DNA of 64,000 nt from the NCBI GenBank assembly GCA_900108205.1, contig FNUU01000004.1, forward strand, positions 1 to 64,000, in the 5' to 3' direction. The translations under genes and the position numbers were made by a program. Each line of letters starts with the position of its first letter. Position 1 is the first letter of the stretch. This DNA is from Eubacterium ruminantium (GTDB taxonomy: Bacteria; Bacillota; Clostridia; Lachnospirales; Lachnospiraceae). The notes under the pieces were generated by a model that had not been told where the DNA came from, did no database searches, and saw nothing but the letters and a program-made list of their open reading frames with translations. Shown here one piece after another: positions 1-7,457 of the stretch.

Positions 1-561
1 AACCTCTTCATTTACTCCTTCACCATAATCTACCATCTTATAATCATCACCAAGACTGGTAATTCCATAAACAGCCGCAAGAGGGGTATAGTAATCAGAG
101 CCATTCTGGAATCTGTTATGTTCAAGGTAAAGTATATAATCATCTTCTGTATTCATTGCAGTGTATCCTGCGATATGATACGTATTTCCTGTATTCTCAT
201 CATACACTTCATTCTCCAGTACTGTTATGGTATCCCCAACTTCTAACTTTGCAGCCTTATCCTTTTTTATCTCACTGATCTTAAAGCTGCATAAGGTATA
301 ACCATTTATCCAATAACCCTCTCCATCAACGTTAGATACAACCTTCTCTACACCTGTTTTCTTACCTATCACTATAGTAGCCGCCTTATCCGTAAGTGCT
401 TCTACCGAATCATAACTATCTGTTTTAGCCCCTACAACAACATCTGTACCTGTTTTCTTGGTTTCCTCAGTATTTTTATCCGTCTTGTCTTTTTCTCCGC
501 AAGAAGCGAGACATCCGATTGTCATAATGCATATTATAAATACTGCTAATTTCTTCTTCAT
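1..561 (-). CDS. Putative lipoprotein, 3' end beyond window
   Basis: The reading frame is open from an ATG at 561 to the left edge (187 codons, no stop reached). A strong ribosome binding site (GGAGGGGG) lies just upstream. The N-terminus MKKKLAVFIICIMTIGC is a short basic then hydrophobic signal followed by a lipobox, LASC, with Cys near residue 20, so it should be lipid-anchored outside the membrane. After the Cys comes a Lys/Thr/Asp/Glu-rich linker, then a soluble domain with phrases such as KLEVGDTITVLENEVYDE and EDDYILYLEHN. No catalytic motif or known domain was recognised. It lies downstream of the truncated agrB-like gene on the same strand, so it could be a target or passenger of that locus. 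Function unknown; the call as a secreted lipoprotein is firm. Confidence 0.75.
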   Translation of the reverse strand, partial: MKKKLAVFIICIMTIGCLASCGEKDKTDKNTEETKKTGTDVVVGAKTDSYDSVEALTDKAATIVIGKKTGVEKVVSNVDGEGYWINGYTLCSFKISEIKKDKAAKLEVGDTITVLENEVYDENTGNTYHIAGYTAMNTEDDYILYLEHNRFQNGSDYYTPLAAVYGITSLGDDYKMVDYGEGVNEEV

Positions 562-576
562 AACGAATCCCCCTCC

Positions 577-705
577 TTAATATCCATACTTGGCTATAAT
601 GCCATTTTTATCATCCGATAATGGTTTAGCCTGCCCATTAAATCCGGATTCTCTCATGACAGAGATAGAGTTTTCTGATGGATTGCAATGAGCCAACCCT
701 AACAT
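577..705 (-). CDS. Small ORF overlapping the agrB-like fragment (42 aa, doubtful)
   Basis: A 42-codon frame begins at an ATG at 705 inside the agrB-like ORF, in another frame, and ends at 577 next to the ribosome binding site of the lipoprotein gene. Its frame is open further upstream through hydrophobic codons (QLFVICGCIMLGLAHC), so it may be the frameshifted continuation of the agrB-like protein, not an independent peptide. It has no clear ribosome binding site of its own. It does not show a recognisable AgrD pattern (amphipathic helix, peptide with internal Cys, charged tail). It is listed because the position after agrB is where an autoinducer precursor gene would be expected. Confidence 0.2.
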   Translation of the reverse strand: MLGLAHCNPSENSISVMRESGFNGQAKPLSDDKNGIIAKYGY

Positions 706-883
706 AATACATCCACAGATTACAAATAATTGCAATAACAAGCATTATCATAAACCGTATCCCCTCAGCGATTACACTATTGAAGTAATATATCAATATT
801 TCTTCTTCAGTTTCTGATAATCCTATTTTTTTCTCCATAGAGCAAACCAGTATACGACTCCATTTATTATATATTGCTTTCAC
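638..883 (-). pseudogene. agrB-like: AgrB-like peptide-processing protein, truncated
   Basis: A GTG start at 883 follows a strong site (GGGAGGG), which is preferred to the earlier in-frame starts. The 81-residue product opens with a region resembling the N-terminus of AgrB (KKIGLSETEEEILIYYF, then a hydrophobic segment EGIRFMIMLVIAIIC). AgrB is a membrane cysteine endopeptidase of about 190-200 residues that matures the AgrD autoinducer. The catalytic His/Cys segment and the later membrane helices are missing here; after about residue 55 the sequence loses AgrB character and another frame becomes open. This looks like a decayed or deleted copy beside an intact AgrC/AgrA-like pair. The family assignment rests only on the N-terminal pattern and is moderate. 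Confidence 0.45.
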
Positions 884-905
884 GCCTTTCCCTCCCTGCG
901 TTTTC

Positions 906-934
906 ATGTTATCATCGATAATAAATGTAATCAA
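906..934 (-). promoter_or_regulatory. Promoter of the agrB-like gene
   Basis: On the minus strand TTGATT (929-934) and TAACAT (906-911) are separated by exactly 17 bases. They lie 23 bases upstream of the GTG start and directly downstream of the direct-repeat operator at 943-970. Confidence 0.5.
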
Positions 935-942
935 TATTCTCC

Positions 943-970
943 GCACAAACTACACTATTTCTGCACAAAC
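943..970. promoter_or_regulatory. Direct-repeat operator, probable LytTR-regulator site
   Basis: The octamer GCACAAAC occurs at 943-950 and again at 963-970, 20 bases apart (two helical turns, 12-base spacer). LytTR-domain regulators such as AgrA bind paired 9-bp direct repeats with a 12-13 base spacer and a GTT core; read on the minus strand each copy contains GTTTGT. The site sits between two divergent promoters, upstream of both -35 boxes, and next to a LytTR regulator gene. The site is seen; its binding protein is inferred. Confidence 0.55.
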
Positions 971-983
971 AGCATTTTACAGC

Positions 984-1012
984 TTGTTGAAAAGCTTTAA
1001 AATATGTATAAT
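984..1012 (+). promoter_or_regulatory. Promoter of the kinase/regulator operon
   Basis: TTGTTG (984-989) and TATAAT (1007-1012) are separated by 17 bases, 44 bases upstream of the kinase ATG. The paired GCACAAAC repeats end 13 bases before the -35 box, a position suited to activation. Confidence 0.65.
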
Positions 1013-1056
1013 ATTATTATAAAGTTTGCATGAATGCATGAGGTATTAACAGCTAA

Positions 1057-2361
1057 ATGAATTATTTCTTTATACTTTTTTTGAATTATATAGAGGAAAA
1101 AATACAAGATATACTATTGATACATTTCTGTAACGGTATTAGTTTCAAAAAAAAATCCAAACGTTTTACTAAACTGACTGTTCTAATCCTCATCAGCTCT
1201 CTGATAAGCACAATTATGGAATTAAATATAAATAATTATTTCATATTAAGGTTACTTCAAATAACTCTTGGTATGCTTATAATATTCATCATTTCGGCTA
1301 AAAGGCTATCTATAATAATAACTATTTATTTTTTTTCATATCTGATTTCAATTGTAATACAATATGCAATTGTTTTTTTCTTTAATATGATTTTTGACGA
1401 TTTCTCCGATTATAGAATTGGATTATTAGGCAATCTTATTACGATAATATTGATTATAATATTGGGCAAAATACTCAATCCAAAAAAAATCTTCAATATG
1501 TTTATAAAAAACAAAACATCTCTTAGAATTGTTTTAGTGAATCTTTTTCTTTTTTTTACTTTTGAGGATTTTATTTTTAAAATGTACACACAAAACTACA
1601 AAAGCAACATAACAATCATTTTAACATCGGCATTACTCATAATACTTATTAATTATGTCATAATATTTGAGGAATATAGGCTTTCCCAAAAAGAAAACGA
1701 TCTCATTAAATTTAAAAATGAGACTGTTCTACTAAACGAATTGATCACTCAAGTCAGATCTAAACAACATGAATATGATAATAGAATTGCTACAATCACT
1801 TCTTTACCATCGGTATATAAAGATTATAATTCATTATCTGATGCTATAAACTCATATTCACAGTTTATCCAAACTGATACACAGGTTATTGATATACTCC
1901 AGCTGGATAATAAGTTGGTAGCTGCATTTTTATTCTATCAATATAAACAGGCTCAAAGAGAATCTAAATCAATGCATGTAAAAATATGTGTTCCAACATT
2001 ACACTCATTAATTCCCGAACCCAAATTAGTAGATATCATTAGTATATTAACCACTAATATGGTAGAGGCTATCGATCCAGGAGACGAATGTGAACTAAGA
2101 ATAGACTGTAGAAACAACCATGTTATCATAGAAACAGTTAACAAGGGTCCTCTCCTTGATTCCAACATACAACAGAATCTTTTTACTCAAGGATACAGCA
2201 CAAAAAGAATTCATCAAACAAATGATAATATATCGCAAAGAGGCTATGGTTTATATAATTTAAAAAGAATCGTTTCACGCTATCATGGTTCATATGAAGT
2301 TTATAATGAAATAAACCGAACCACCGGCAATACTAATATTATATTTCATATAGAGGTATAG
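1057..2361 (+). CDS. AgrC-like GHKL sensor histidine kinase
   Basis: A 434-residue membrane kinase. Residues about 40-205 form five or six hydrophobic helices. A coiled segment then leads to the phosphoacceptor region SKQHEYDNRI with His238, the H-x-Y-D-N pattern of the AgrC/GHKL group. The ATP-binding domain follows: an N-box-like LTTNMVEAID (Asn334), VNKG near 361 and a G-box RGYGLYNLK at 395-403. In agr systems the sensor detects a cyclic peptide outside the cell and phosphorylates a LytTR regulator. The regulator gene begins two bases after this stop, so the pair is co-transcribed and probably translationally coupled. A GAGGT site lies upstream of the ATG. The ligand is unknown; the only nearby peptide-processing gene is a truncated agrB-like one. 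Confidence 0.85.
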   Translation: MNYFFILFLNYIEEKIQDILLIHFCNGISFKKKSKRFTKLTVLILISSLISTIMELNINNYFILRLLQITLGMLIIFIISAKRLSIIITIYFFSYLISIVIQYAIVFFFNMIFDDFSDYRIGLLGNLITIILIIILGKILNPKKIFNMFIKNKTSLRIVLVNLFLFFTFEDFIFKMYTQNYKSNITIILTSALLIILINYVIIFEEYRLSQKENDLIKFKNETVLLNELITQVRSKQHEYDNRIATITSLPSVYKDYNSLSDAINSYSQFIQTDTQVIDILQLDNKLVAAFLFYQYKQAQRESKSMHVKICVPTLHSLIPEPKLVDIISILTTNMVEAIDPGDECELRIDCRNNHVIIETVNKGPLLDSNIQQNLFTQGYSTKRIHQTNDNISQRGYGLYNLKRIVSRYHGSYEVYNEINRTTGNTNIIFHIEV

Positions 2362-2363
2362 CA

Positions 2364-3092
2364 ATGAAAAAAAATGTATTAATTCTTGAAGATGAAAAAG
2401 TTCAATCAAAAAAAATTGAAATGCTTATTAATTCCGTATCCGAAGGTATATGCTCATATCCTGTCAATACATATTCTGAAGCTATGAAAATCTTAGACGT
2501 GACTCCCATTTCATTTTTTTGTATTGATATAGATTTAGGTAATGATTCAGAAAAGAAAGATGGCCTTGACTTTGCCAGGTATATCAGATCAAAATCAGAA
2601 TATGAATTTACCCCAATTATCTACATAACATCCGTATCATCAAGATTAGAAGAAGCCCTTTCAACAACACACTGTTATGCATACATCAAAAAACCATACT
2701 CTGATGAAGAAATAAAAGAAACCGCAAAAAAAATGCTCCGTATGCCTTCAGCTGAGCCGTTAAAAATCGACATTAACGGAGTTAATGGCATACGAATTCA
2801 TATGGAAATAAACAAAATTGCATTCATTGAATCATATAAACATGATCTTGTTTTACATACCGAGAAAGGAATTCAGGTGACAAAATCTTATAGTTTAAAG
2901 TCAATTGCCCGCCTTCTTCCTGATTATTTTATACGTTGTCATAATTCTTATATTATAAACAGACGCTATATATCCGGATATGACATGCGCAACCAAATAA
3001 TCAGTTTGTCTGGATATTCCGAAAAAATACCTGTTGGCCGAAAATATCACAATACTGTACTATCATTATTTTACTCAAAAGAAAAAGACTAA
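2364..3092 (+). CDS. LytTR-family response regulator (AgrA-like)
   Basis: A 242-residue regulator. Residues 1-120 are a receiver domain: acidic pocket LEDE near residue 8, phosphoacceptor Asp55 in CIDIDLG, and Lys in YIKKP near 110. Residues about 135-240 form a LytTR DNA-binding domain with the typical run KIAFIESYKHDLVLHT, SLKSIARLLP and RCHNSYIINRRYI. It follows the kinase in the same operon. LytTR proteins bind paired direct repeats; such a pair lies 87-114 bases upstream of the kinase start, so it probably controls its own operon and the divergent agrB-like gene. Confidence 0.9.
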   Translation: MKKNVLILEDEKVQSKKIEMLINSVSEGICSYPVNTYSEAMKILDVTPISFFCIDIDLGNDSEKKDGLDFARYIRSKSEYEFTPIIYITSVSSRLEEALSTTHCYAYIKKPYSDEEIKETAKKMLRMPSAEPLKIDINGVNGIRIHMEINKIAFIESYKHDLVLHTEKGIQVTKSYSLKSIARLLPDYFIRCHNSYIINRRYISGYDMRNQIISLSGYSEKIPVGRKYHNTVLSLFYSKEKD

Positions 3093-3121
3093 CAGCAAAA
3101 CTGCCATATCCAATCATTTTC

Positions 3122-3763
3122 TTACATCCCATATTTCATAAGATCCACCTTGCCATCCGCAACTTCTATGCCGTCTGCTTCCAGGAGTTCCTTCTGTTTC
3201 CACGCCCCTCCGAATACATATTCACCGGCAAGCTCTCCCTTGGAATTAACAACTCTGTAGCACGGAATACTTTCGCCGTCCGGATTCTTATGAAGCGCAT
3301 TTCCGACAGCACGGCTCATTTTCGGATTACCGGCCATTGCTGCGACCTGCCCATATGTAGCCACCTTGCCGCGCGGTATTTTCTTAACAGCTTCATATAT
3401 TCTTTTTGTCGGACTGTCAGAGATCAGTTCATAACTTTCCTCTATCATCTGCTTTATTGCAGCATCCGGAACAGAGCCATCACAGATAACAGTATTCCAA
3501 TGTTCCTTGTTCTGATGATATCCCGCTATAACCTTTCCGTCGAAAGCACTTCTCCAAAAATCCCTGTTATCCGGAAGTGTCTTCAGATTAATACGAAGTT
3601 CTTCTGTACCGTATTCATTTTTCCACATATATGACCATATAAATGCCTTTTTATTCCCTTTAAATCTTACCAAAACCCAGTTTGCATCAGAAAAAGGCGT
3701 ATCTAAGTACGCCCCTTCAAAAGTCAGTCCGAATTCAAGTATTTTTTCTCTCTTATTCATCAT
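3122..3763 (-). CDS. MmcQ/YjbR domain fused to an O6-alkylguanine-DNA methyltransferase domain
   Basis: A 213-residue fusion. Residues about 5-115 match the MmcQ/YjbR small DNA-binding-like domain (RDFWRSAFDGKVIAG, KEHWNTVICDGSVPD, MIEESYELI). Residues about 120-205 match the C-terminal methyltransferase domain of Ogt/MGMT (RGKVATYGQVAAMAG, SRAVGNALHKNPD, SIPCYRVVNSKGELAG). The acceptor Cys168 is present but the usual PCHR motif reads PCYR: the His that activates the Cys is Tyr. It could be a less active repair enzyme or an alkyltransferase-like damage sensor. The start at 3763 was chosen because its ribosome binding site overlaps the TGA of the upstream gene, giving translational coupling; the longer frame upstream is a shadow. 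Confidence 0.8.
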   Translation of the reverse strand: MMNKREKILEFGLTFEGAYLDTPFSDANWVLVRFKGNKKAFIWSYMWKNEYGTEELRINLKTLPDNRDFWRSAFDGKVIAGYHQNKEHWNTVICDGSVPDAAIKQMIEESYELISDSPTKRIYEAVKKIPRGKVATYGQVAAMAGNPKMSRAVGNALHKNPDGESIPCYRVVNSKGELAGEYVFGGAWKQKELLEADGIEVADGKVDLMKYGM

Positions 3764-3768
3764 AACTG

Positions 3769-4050
3769 TCACCCAATCTTCATATATATTCCATATGCTA
3801 TACAGCCAATTCCGACAAGAACAAATATAGCTCCAAACCACAGATCTTTTTCTTTTTTCTGAAGCATATCTCTGATTGAAAAGATTCCCATAAACATAAA
3901 GAACTGGCCTAAAATAATAAGCATCAGCCATATCTTCTTTGTTTTTGCAGAGATAACAGCACCTGCTATCGAACCCAATACCCAGATGAGCACCAAAACA
4001 GATGCTATTACAGTTCCTGCCGCTAATTTGTTTTCATTATTCTCGTTCAT
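3769..4050 (-). CDS. Small three-helix membrane protein, unknown function
   Basis: A 93-residue protein with three hydrophobic helices (about 12-34, 40-58, 71-90) separated by short charged loops (KTKK, QKKEKD). No known domain was recognised. It is directly upstream of the YjbR-MGMT gene and its stop codon overlaps that gene's ribosome binding site, so the two are a transcription unit. The composition resembles generic Firmicutes small membrane proteins. Confidence 0.65.
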   Translation of the reverse strand: MNENNENKLAAGTVIASVLVLIWVLGSIAGAVISAKTKKIWLMLIILGQFFMFMGIFSIRDMLQKKEKDLWFGAIFVLVGIGCIAYGIYMKIG

Positions 4051-4071
4051 ACATAATCCTCAAAACATATC

Positions 4072-4216
4072 TTATGAGAAGCAAAACCCACTTCTCATAA
4101 TCCTGCGGGACTAAAGTCCCTCCGGTATATTATCAAGAAAAAAATACTCGTTTCATTCATGCTTGTTTTTCTTCTGATAACATACATTATGAGATGCAAA
4201 AACGGCATCTCATAAT
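4072..4216. repeat. Dispersed palindromic repeat, composite copy
   Basis: Three inverted repeats fill this spacer. TTATGAGAAG/CTTCTCATAA at 4072-4081 and 4091-4100, GGGACT/AGTCCC at 4107-4112 and 4115-4120, and an 11-bp perfect stem ATTATGAGATG/CATCTCATAAT at 4186-4196 and 4206-4216. Versions of the same modules recur at 5449-5490, 5609-5640, 11855-12026 and 44421-44506. The last hairpin may also act as a terminator for the gene on its right-hand partner, but it lacks a clean T run. Confidence 0.75.
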
Positions 4217-4239
4217 CCAAATTGATATCAACAAATATT

Positions 4240-5037
4240 TCAGCACACCAGCTCCACTATCAGTTTCAGGTTGCCCTCTCCATCCTTAAGGACGGCCGTT
4301 ATAACATTTCCTTCCGCTGAAACGAAAGGATATATCACATCCCCGAGAACCGACTGAAGCTTATATTCTGCACGGATTTCCTTCACATTGTTAAGTGACA
4401 ATTCTCCGGTAAAAATTCCGGATTTCTCTGACTCAGCCGCCTCATCACTCTGCCCGTTTTTTATACCAGACTTTGAAGTAAGGTAACTGCTTATAGCAGA
4501 CATTGCCAATTCCATATATTCTGCATTATTTACATGATGATTGGTATCAAGATTTCCTGCCGTTACTGTAATCGGTTCTGTCGCTGTCATCTCATCCGGA
4601 ATCTGTATCTTTCCTTTTTGAAAATCAGCCTTGAGAGGTTCAGAAATACCATACGCATCGATTTCCGTCTGTGGTATTGTCTTCTCCGGCGCTCCCAGCT
4701 CAGTATTCACGAAAGCCCACCTTGAAAATGCATATATCAGCAGTTCACCTTCATCATTTTTAACAGTAAAGTTTCTGTCTCCAAGAAAATGTCTGAAGCC
4801 GCAGGCCCAGGTCTTCACATGAATTCTTTCTGTATATTCAGGCCTTCTGTTGATCTTAATGTGCCAGTTGATCAGCATCCATGCTGTATGATTTATATCA
4901 TGGTTCTTCAGGCCTACTCCTCTTTCCTCTGCCTCAAAGGTACAGCAGTCCTGAAAATAATTGATTATCGAAACCAGGCTGAGCTTCTTATCCTCTGCCA
5001 GTTCACTGTATCTTACTCTTGAATCAAATTCGTACAT
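4240..5037 (-). CDS. Acyl-ACP thioesterase (FatA-like, double hot-dog)
   Basis: A 265-residue protein of the acyl-ACP thioesterase family (PF01643). It releases fatty acids from acyl carrier protein. The N-terminal hot-dog domain shows SIINYFQDCCTFEAEERGVG and TAWMLINWHIKINRRP; the C-terminal one has LDTNHHVNNAEYMELA, matching the conserved Asn-His-Asn active-site segment NxHxNN. There is a somewhat longer polar linker near residues 185-210 (GQSDEAAESEKS). The ACP gene lies 131 bases upstream on the same strand, which makes a working pair likely. Cytoplasmic; the chain-length preference cannot be read from the sequence. Confidence 0.85.
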   Translation of the reverse strand: MYEFDSRVRYSELAEDKKLSLVSIINYFQDCCTFEAEERGVGLKNHDINHTAWMLINWHIKINRRPEYTERIHVKTWACGFRHFLGDRNFTVKNDEGELLIYAFSRWAFVNTELGAPEKTIPQTEIDAYGISEPLKADFQKGKIQIPDEMTATEPITVTAGNLDTNHHVNNAEYMELAMSAISSYLTSKSGIKNGQSDEAAESEKSGIFTGELSLNNVKEIRAEYKLQSVLGDVIYPFVSAEGNVITAVLKDGEGNLKLIVELVC

Positions 5038-5168
5038 TTCAACTCTCTTCTATATTGCAAATATATAGTTTCTATAAAAACCGGTATACCCAATATTATT
5101 TTCACTATTATTTATAGCTAACTGTTTATACTCAACATTTTCCCAACTGATAACGTTGTCTATAATGA

Positions 5169-5405
5169 TTACTCCTCCACACCAAGTTCCTTCAGTATCT
5201 TTACAACATCCTCCACGGTTTCAATGTCATTCATATCCTCCTGAGGCAGCTCAATATTGAATTCCTCCTCAAGAACCATGCCGAGATTATAGAGATCAAG
5301 GGAATCCACTGCGAGATCATCCCTGAGAATAGTATCCATCGAAATATCCTGGGCATTAACCCCCAGCTGCTCAGCCATTATTGCAACAAGCTTATCAAAT
5401 ATCAT
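5169..5405 (-). CDS. acpP: Acyl carrier protein
   Basis: A 78-residue acidic protein. The start at 5405 is chosen because GAAGGAG lies eight bases upstream; the longer frame is unsupported. The phosphopantetheine attachment Ser is in the motif DDLAVDSLDLYNLGMVLEEE, and the helix III/IV region reads EDMNDIETVEDVVKIL. It is probably a donor for the adjacent acyl-ACP thioesterase. No other fatty-acid synthesis gene is in the window, so this may be a second ACP with a dedicated role. It could in principle supply other carriers such as the NRPS-like gene at 54.9 kb, but nothing links them. Confidence 0.9.
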   Translation of the reverse strand: MIFDKLVAIMAEQLGVNAQDISMDTILRDDLAVDSLDLYNLGMVLEEEFNIELPQEDMNDIETVEDVVKILKELGVEE

Positions 5406-5448
5406 CTTTTTCTCCTTCACATACCTAACTAACACCATCGATGCAGCT

Positions 5449-5490
5449 TTTTATGATCCTGTGGGACTAACGCCCCTACTGTATCTTATA
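5449..5490. repeat. Dispersed palindromic repeat, degenerate copy
   Basis: TTATGATCCTGTGGGACTAA followed by CGCCCCTACTGTAT matches the core of the repeat at 4097-4127 with several substitutions; the GGGAC/GTCCC stem is partly lost. Confidence 0.5.
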
Positions 5491-5543
5491 TTCACATATT
5501 TTAAAACCCACCCCAAATGATGTCAATCTTATCTTATCGGAAG

Positions 5544-5581
5544 AAAAGGTACCTGTGAAATATTTCTCACAGGTACCTTTT
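5544..5581 (-). terminator. Terminator of the isomerase gene
   Basis: A perfect 15-bp stem (AAAAGGTACCTGTGA at 5544-5558 with its complement at 5567-5581) around an 8-base loop, with A and T runs at either end, so it can act in both directions. It follows the isomerase stop at 5658 on the minus strand. Confidence 0.8.
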
Positions 5582-5608
5582 CACATACTGTAAAAATTTA
5601 ATTAATAC

Positions 5609-5640
5609 AATCCCTCGGGACTAACGTCCCTTCTATATTT
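5609..5640. repeat. Dispersed palindromic repeat, short copy
   Basis: AATCCCTCGGGACTAACGTC and CCTTC at 5609-5633 reproduce the GGGACtaa(a/c)GTCCC core; the following TTTTTTCAAGAAAAAGTAT resembles the segment after the 4107 copy. Confidence 0.5.
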
Positions 5641-5657
5641 TTTCAAGAAAAAGTATA

Positions 5658-7139
5658 TTATGCAAATGGATTCTCAGATGGATATCTTACTCCTGCCGGA
5701 TGGTTGTATTCAATCTCACTCTGTTCTACGCCGATAAACTTAAATACTTCAAACAGCAGTCTTCCGTTATGGTGGAATGTAATAGCTGCATGGTGCGGAT
5801 AGTTCTTCTCAACAAGTACATGTCTGTAGAAACGTCCCATTTCAGGAATAGCAAAGATACCGATGGAACCGAAAGAACGTGTTCTTACAGGAAGGATCTC
5901 GCCTTCTGCAACATAAGCGCGAAGTTTTGCATCAGATGTACTCTGAAGTCTGTATACTGTTGCATGTCCCGGAATAAGATCTCCTTCAAGGGTACCATTT
6001 GTAACCTCTTCAGGAAGTGTTCTGGCCATGATCTTCTGATTCTTCATCTCATGGAATGCAAGCTTTGTTGTACATGTATTTCCACAATGGAAGCCCATAA
6101 ATGTATCCTTAATAGTATAATCATAATCAAACTTGCCCTTGATCTCTGACTCAAACATATCTCTAGGAACAGAGTTGTTGATATCAAGAAGTGTTACTGC
6201 ATCATCACTGACAAGCTGTCCGATATACTCTGAAAGTGCACCGTAAATATCAACTTCACATGATACAGGAATGCCTCTCTTGGCAAGACGGCTGTTAACA
6301 TAGCATGGTACAAAACCAAACTGTGTCTGGAATGCAGGCCAGCACTTACCGGCAATAACAGTAAACTCTCTGCTTCCCTTATGAGCTTCGATCCAGTCAA
6401 GGAGTGTGATCTCATACTGAGCAAGCTTATTCAGAACCTCCGGCTTCTTATTTCCTTCTCCAAGTTCAGCGGCCATATCTGCTGCAACCTCAGAAATACG
6501 AGGATCGTCTGCATGCTTATTGAAAGCTTCAAAAAGATCCAGCTCTGAATTTTCTTCTATTTCAATGCCAAGATTGTAAAGCTGCTTAATAGGTGCATTA
6601 CATGCAAGAAAATCCTGTGGTCTTGGTCCAAAACCAATGATCTTAAGGTTGCTGAGCGCAATCTTAACCTTTGCAATGGTCTTAAAATCATTGATCATAG
6701 CAGCTACTTCATCAGCTGTTCCGACAGGATACTCCGGAATATAAGCCTTAAGATTTCTAAGATAGAGATTATAGCTTGCATTAAGCATACCACAGTATGC
6801 ATCGCCTCTGTCATCACAAAGTCTGTCTCCTGCCTCTTCAGCCGCAGCAACCACCATAGATGGTCCCTGGAATTCCTTAACAAGAAGAATCTCGCTGCTC
6901 TCCGGTCCAAAGTTACCAAGAAATACAACAAGAGCATTACATCCTGCAGCATTTACCTCTGCGAGAGCCTTTCTCATGTCCTTTTCATTTTCTACTGTTG
7001 TCTGGCAATTAAATATCTCCCCATATGTCTTTGTATACTCAGCTACAACAGCTTCTCTTCTGCTTGCAGAAAGACTCATCGGGAAACAGTCTCTGCTTAC
7101 CGCAATAATACCTAATTTTACTTCCGGCATGTTTTCCAT
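5658..7139 (-). CDS. L-fucose/L-arabinose isomerase family sugar isomerase
   Basis: A 493-residue protein of the fucose/arabinose isomerase superfamily, which interconverts aldoses and ketoses with Mn2+. The N-terminal Rossmann-like part carries KLGIIAVSRDCFPMSLSASR and NALVVFLGNFGPESSEILL; the middle has KIIGFGPRPQDF and IAGKCWPAFQTQFGFVPC; the C-terminal part has the His-containing HVLVEKNYPHHAAITFHHNG. It has a good GGGAGG site before the ATG. The FGGY kinase gene lies 318 bases upstream on the same strand, so the pair likely forms a short pathway: aldose to ketose, then ketose phosphate. The exact sugar (L-fucose, L-arabinose, D-arabinose or another) cannot be assigned; no aldolase or transporter gene is nearby. 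Confidence 0.75.
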   Translation of the reverse strand: MENMPEVKLGIIAVSRDCFPMSLSASRREAVVAEYTKTYGEIFNCQTTVENEKDMRKALAEVNAAGCNALVVFLGNFGPESSEILLVKEFQGPSMVVAAAEEAGDRLCDDRGDAYCGMLNASYNLYLRNLKAYIPEYPVGTADEVAAMINDFKTIAKVKIALSNLKIIGFGPRPQDFLACNAPIKQLYNLGIEIEENSELDLFEAFNKHADDPRISEVAADMAAELGEGNKKPEVLNKLAQYEITLLDWIEAHKGSREFTVIAGKCWPAFQTQFGFVPCYVNSRLAKRGIPVSCEVDIYGALSEYIGQLVSDDAVTLLDINNSVPRDMFESEIKGKFDYDYTIKDTFMGFHCGNTCTTKLAFHEMKNQKIMARTLPEEVTNGTLEGDLIPGHATVYRLQSTSDAKLRAYVAEGEILPVRTRSFGSIGIFAIPEMGRFYRHVLVEKNYPHHAAITFHHNGRLLFEVFKFIGVEQSEIEYNHPAGVRYPSENPFA

Positions 7140-7383
7140 TATCTTTTTCCTCCCTTTGTTGTCACGATTATATAATACGATTCGATTTCCACTTTAACAT
7201 TTTTTCGATTTACAGCCGGCTGTTTCCACATAAATGAGTCTAAATGACATCAGCAAAAACTGTTTCGCTGTTCGATAAAACATTTAAAGAGAACGCTCCA
7301 TTTATATATTATCATGATTTTATTTATAAAATAACAGGATAATTTATATTATTTTACCCGTAATTTTTTCATTAATTTTCTTT

Positions 7384-7410
7384 TACAGGCTTCAATATTG
7401 CAAGCCTGTA
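7384..7410. other. Intergenic hairpin between kinase and isomerase genes
   Basis: A 9-bp perfect stem TACAGGCTT/AAGCCTGTA (7384-7392, 7402-7410) around CAATATTGC lies downstream of the kinase stop. There is no T run on the minus side, so it may be an mRNA-stabilising or weak attenuating structure between the two genes. The remaining spacer 7198-7383 is AT-rich; minus-strand TATAAT at 7167-7172 could be a -10 box for the isomerase but no good -35 box was found. Confidence 0.45.
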
Positions 7411-7457
7411 TCGGCAGACACAAGATATGCTCCGCATTTCAAACTTCCGGCCACATA

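Noticed and set aside
7167..7172. Separate promoter for the isomerase gene
   Set aside because: TATAAT is present on the minus strand but no acceptable -35 box lies 16-18 bases upstream.
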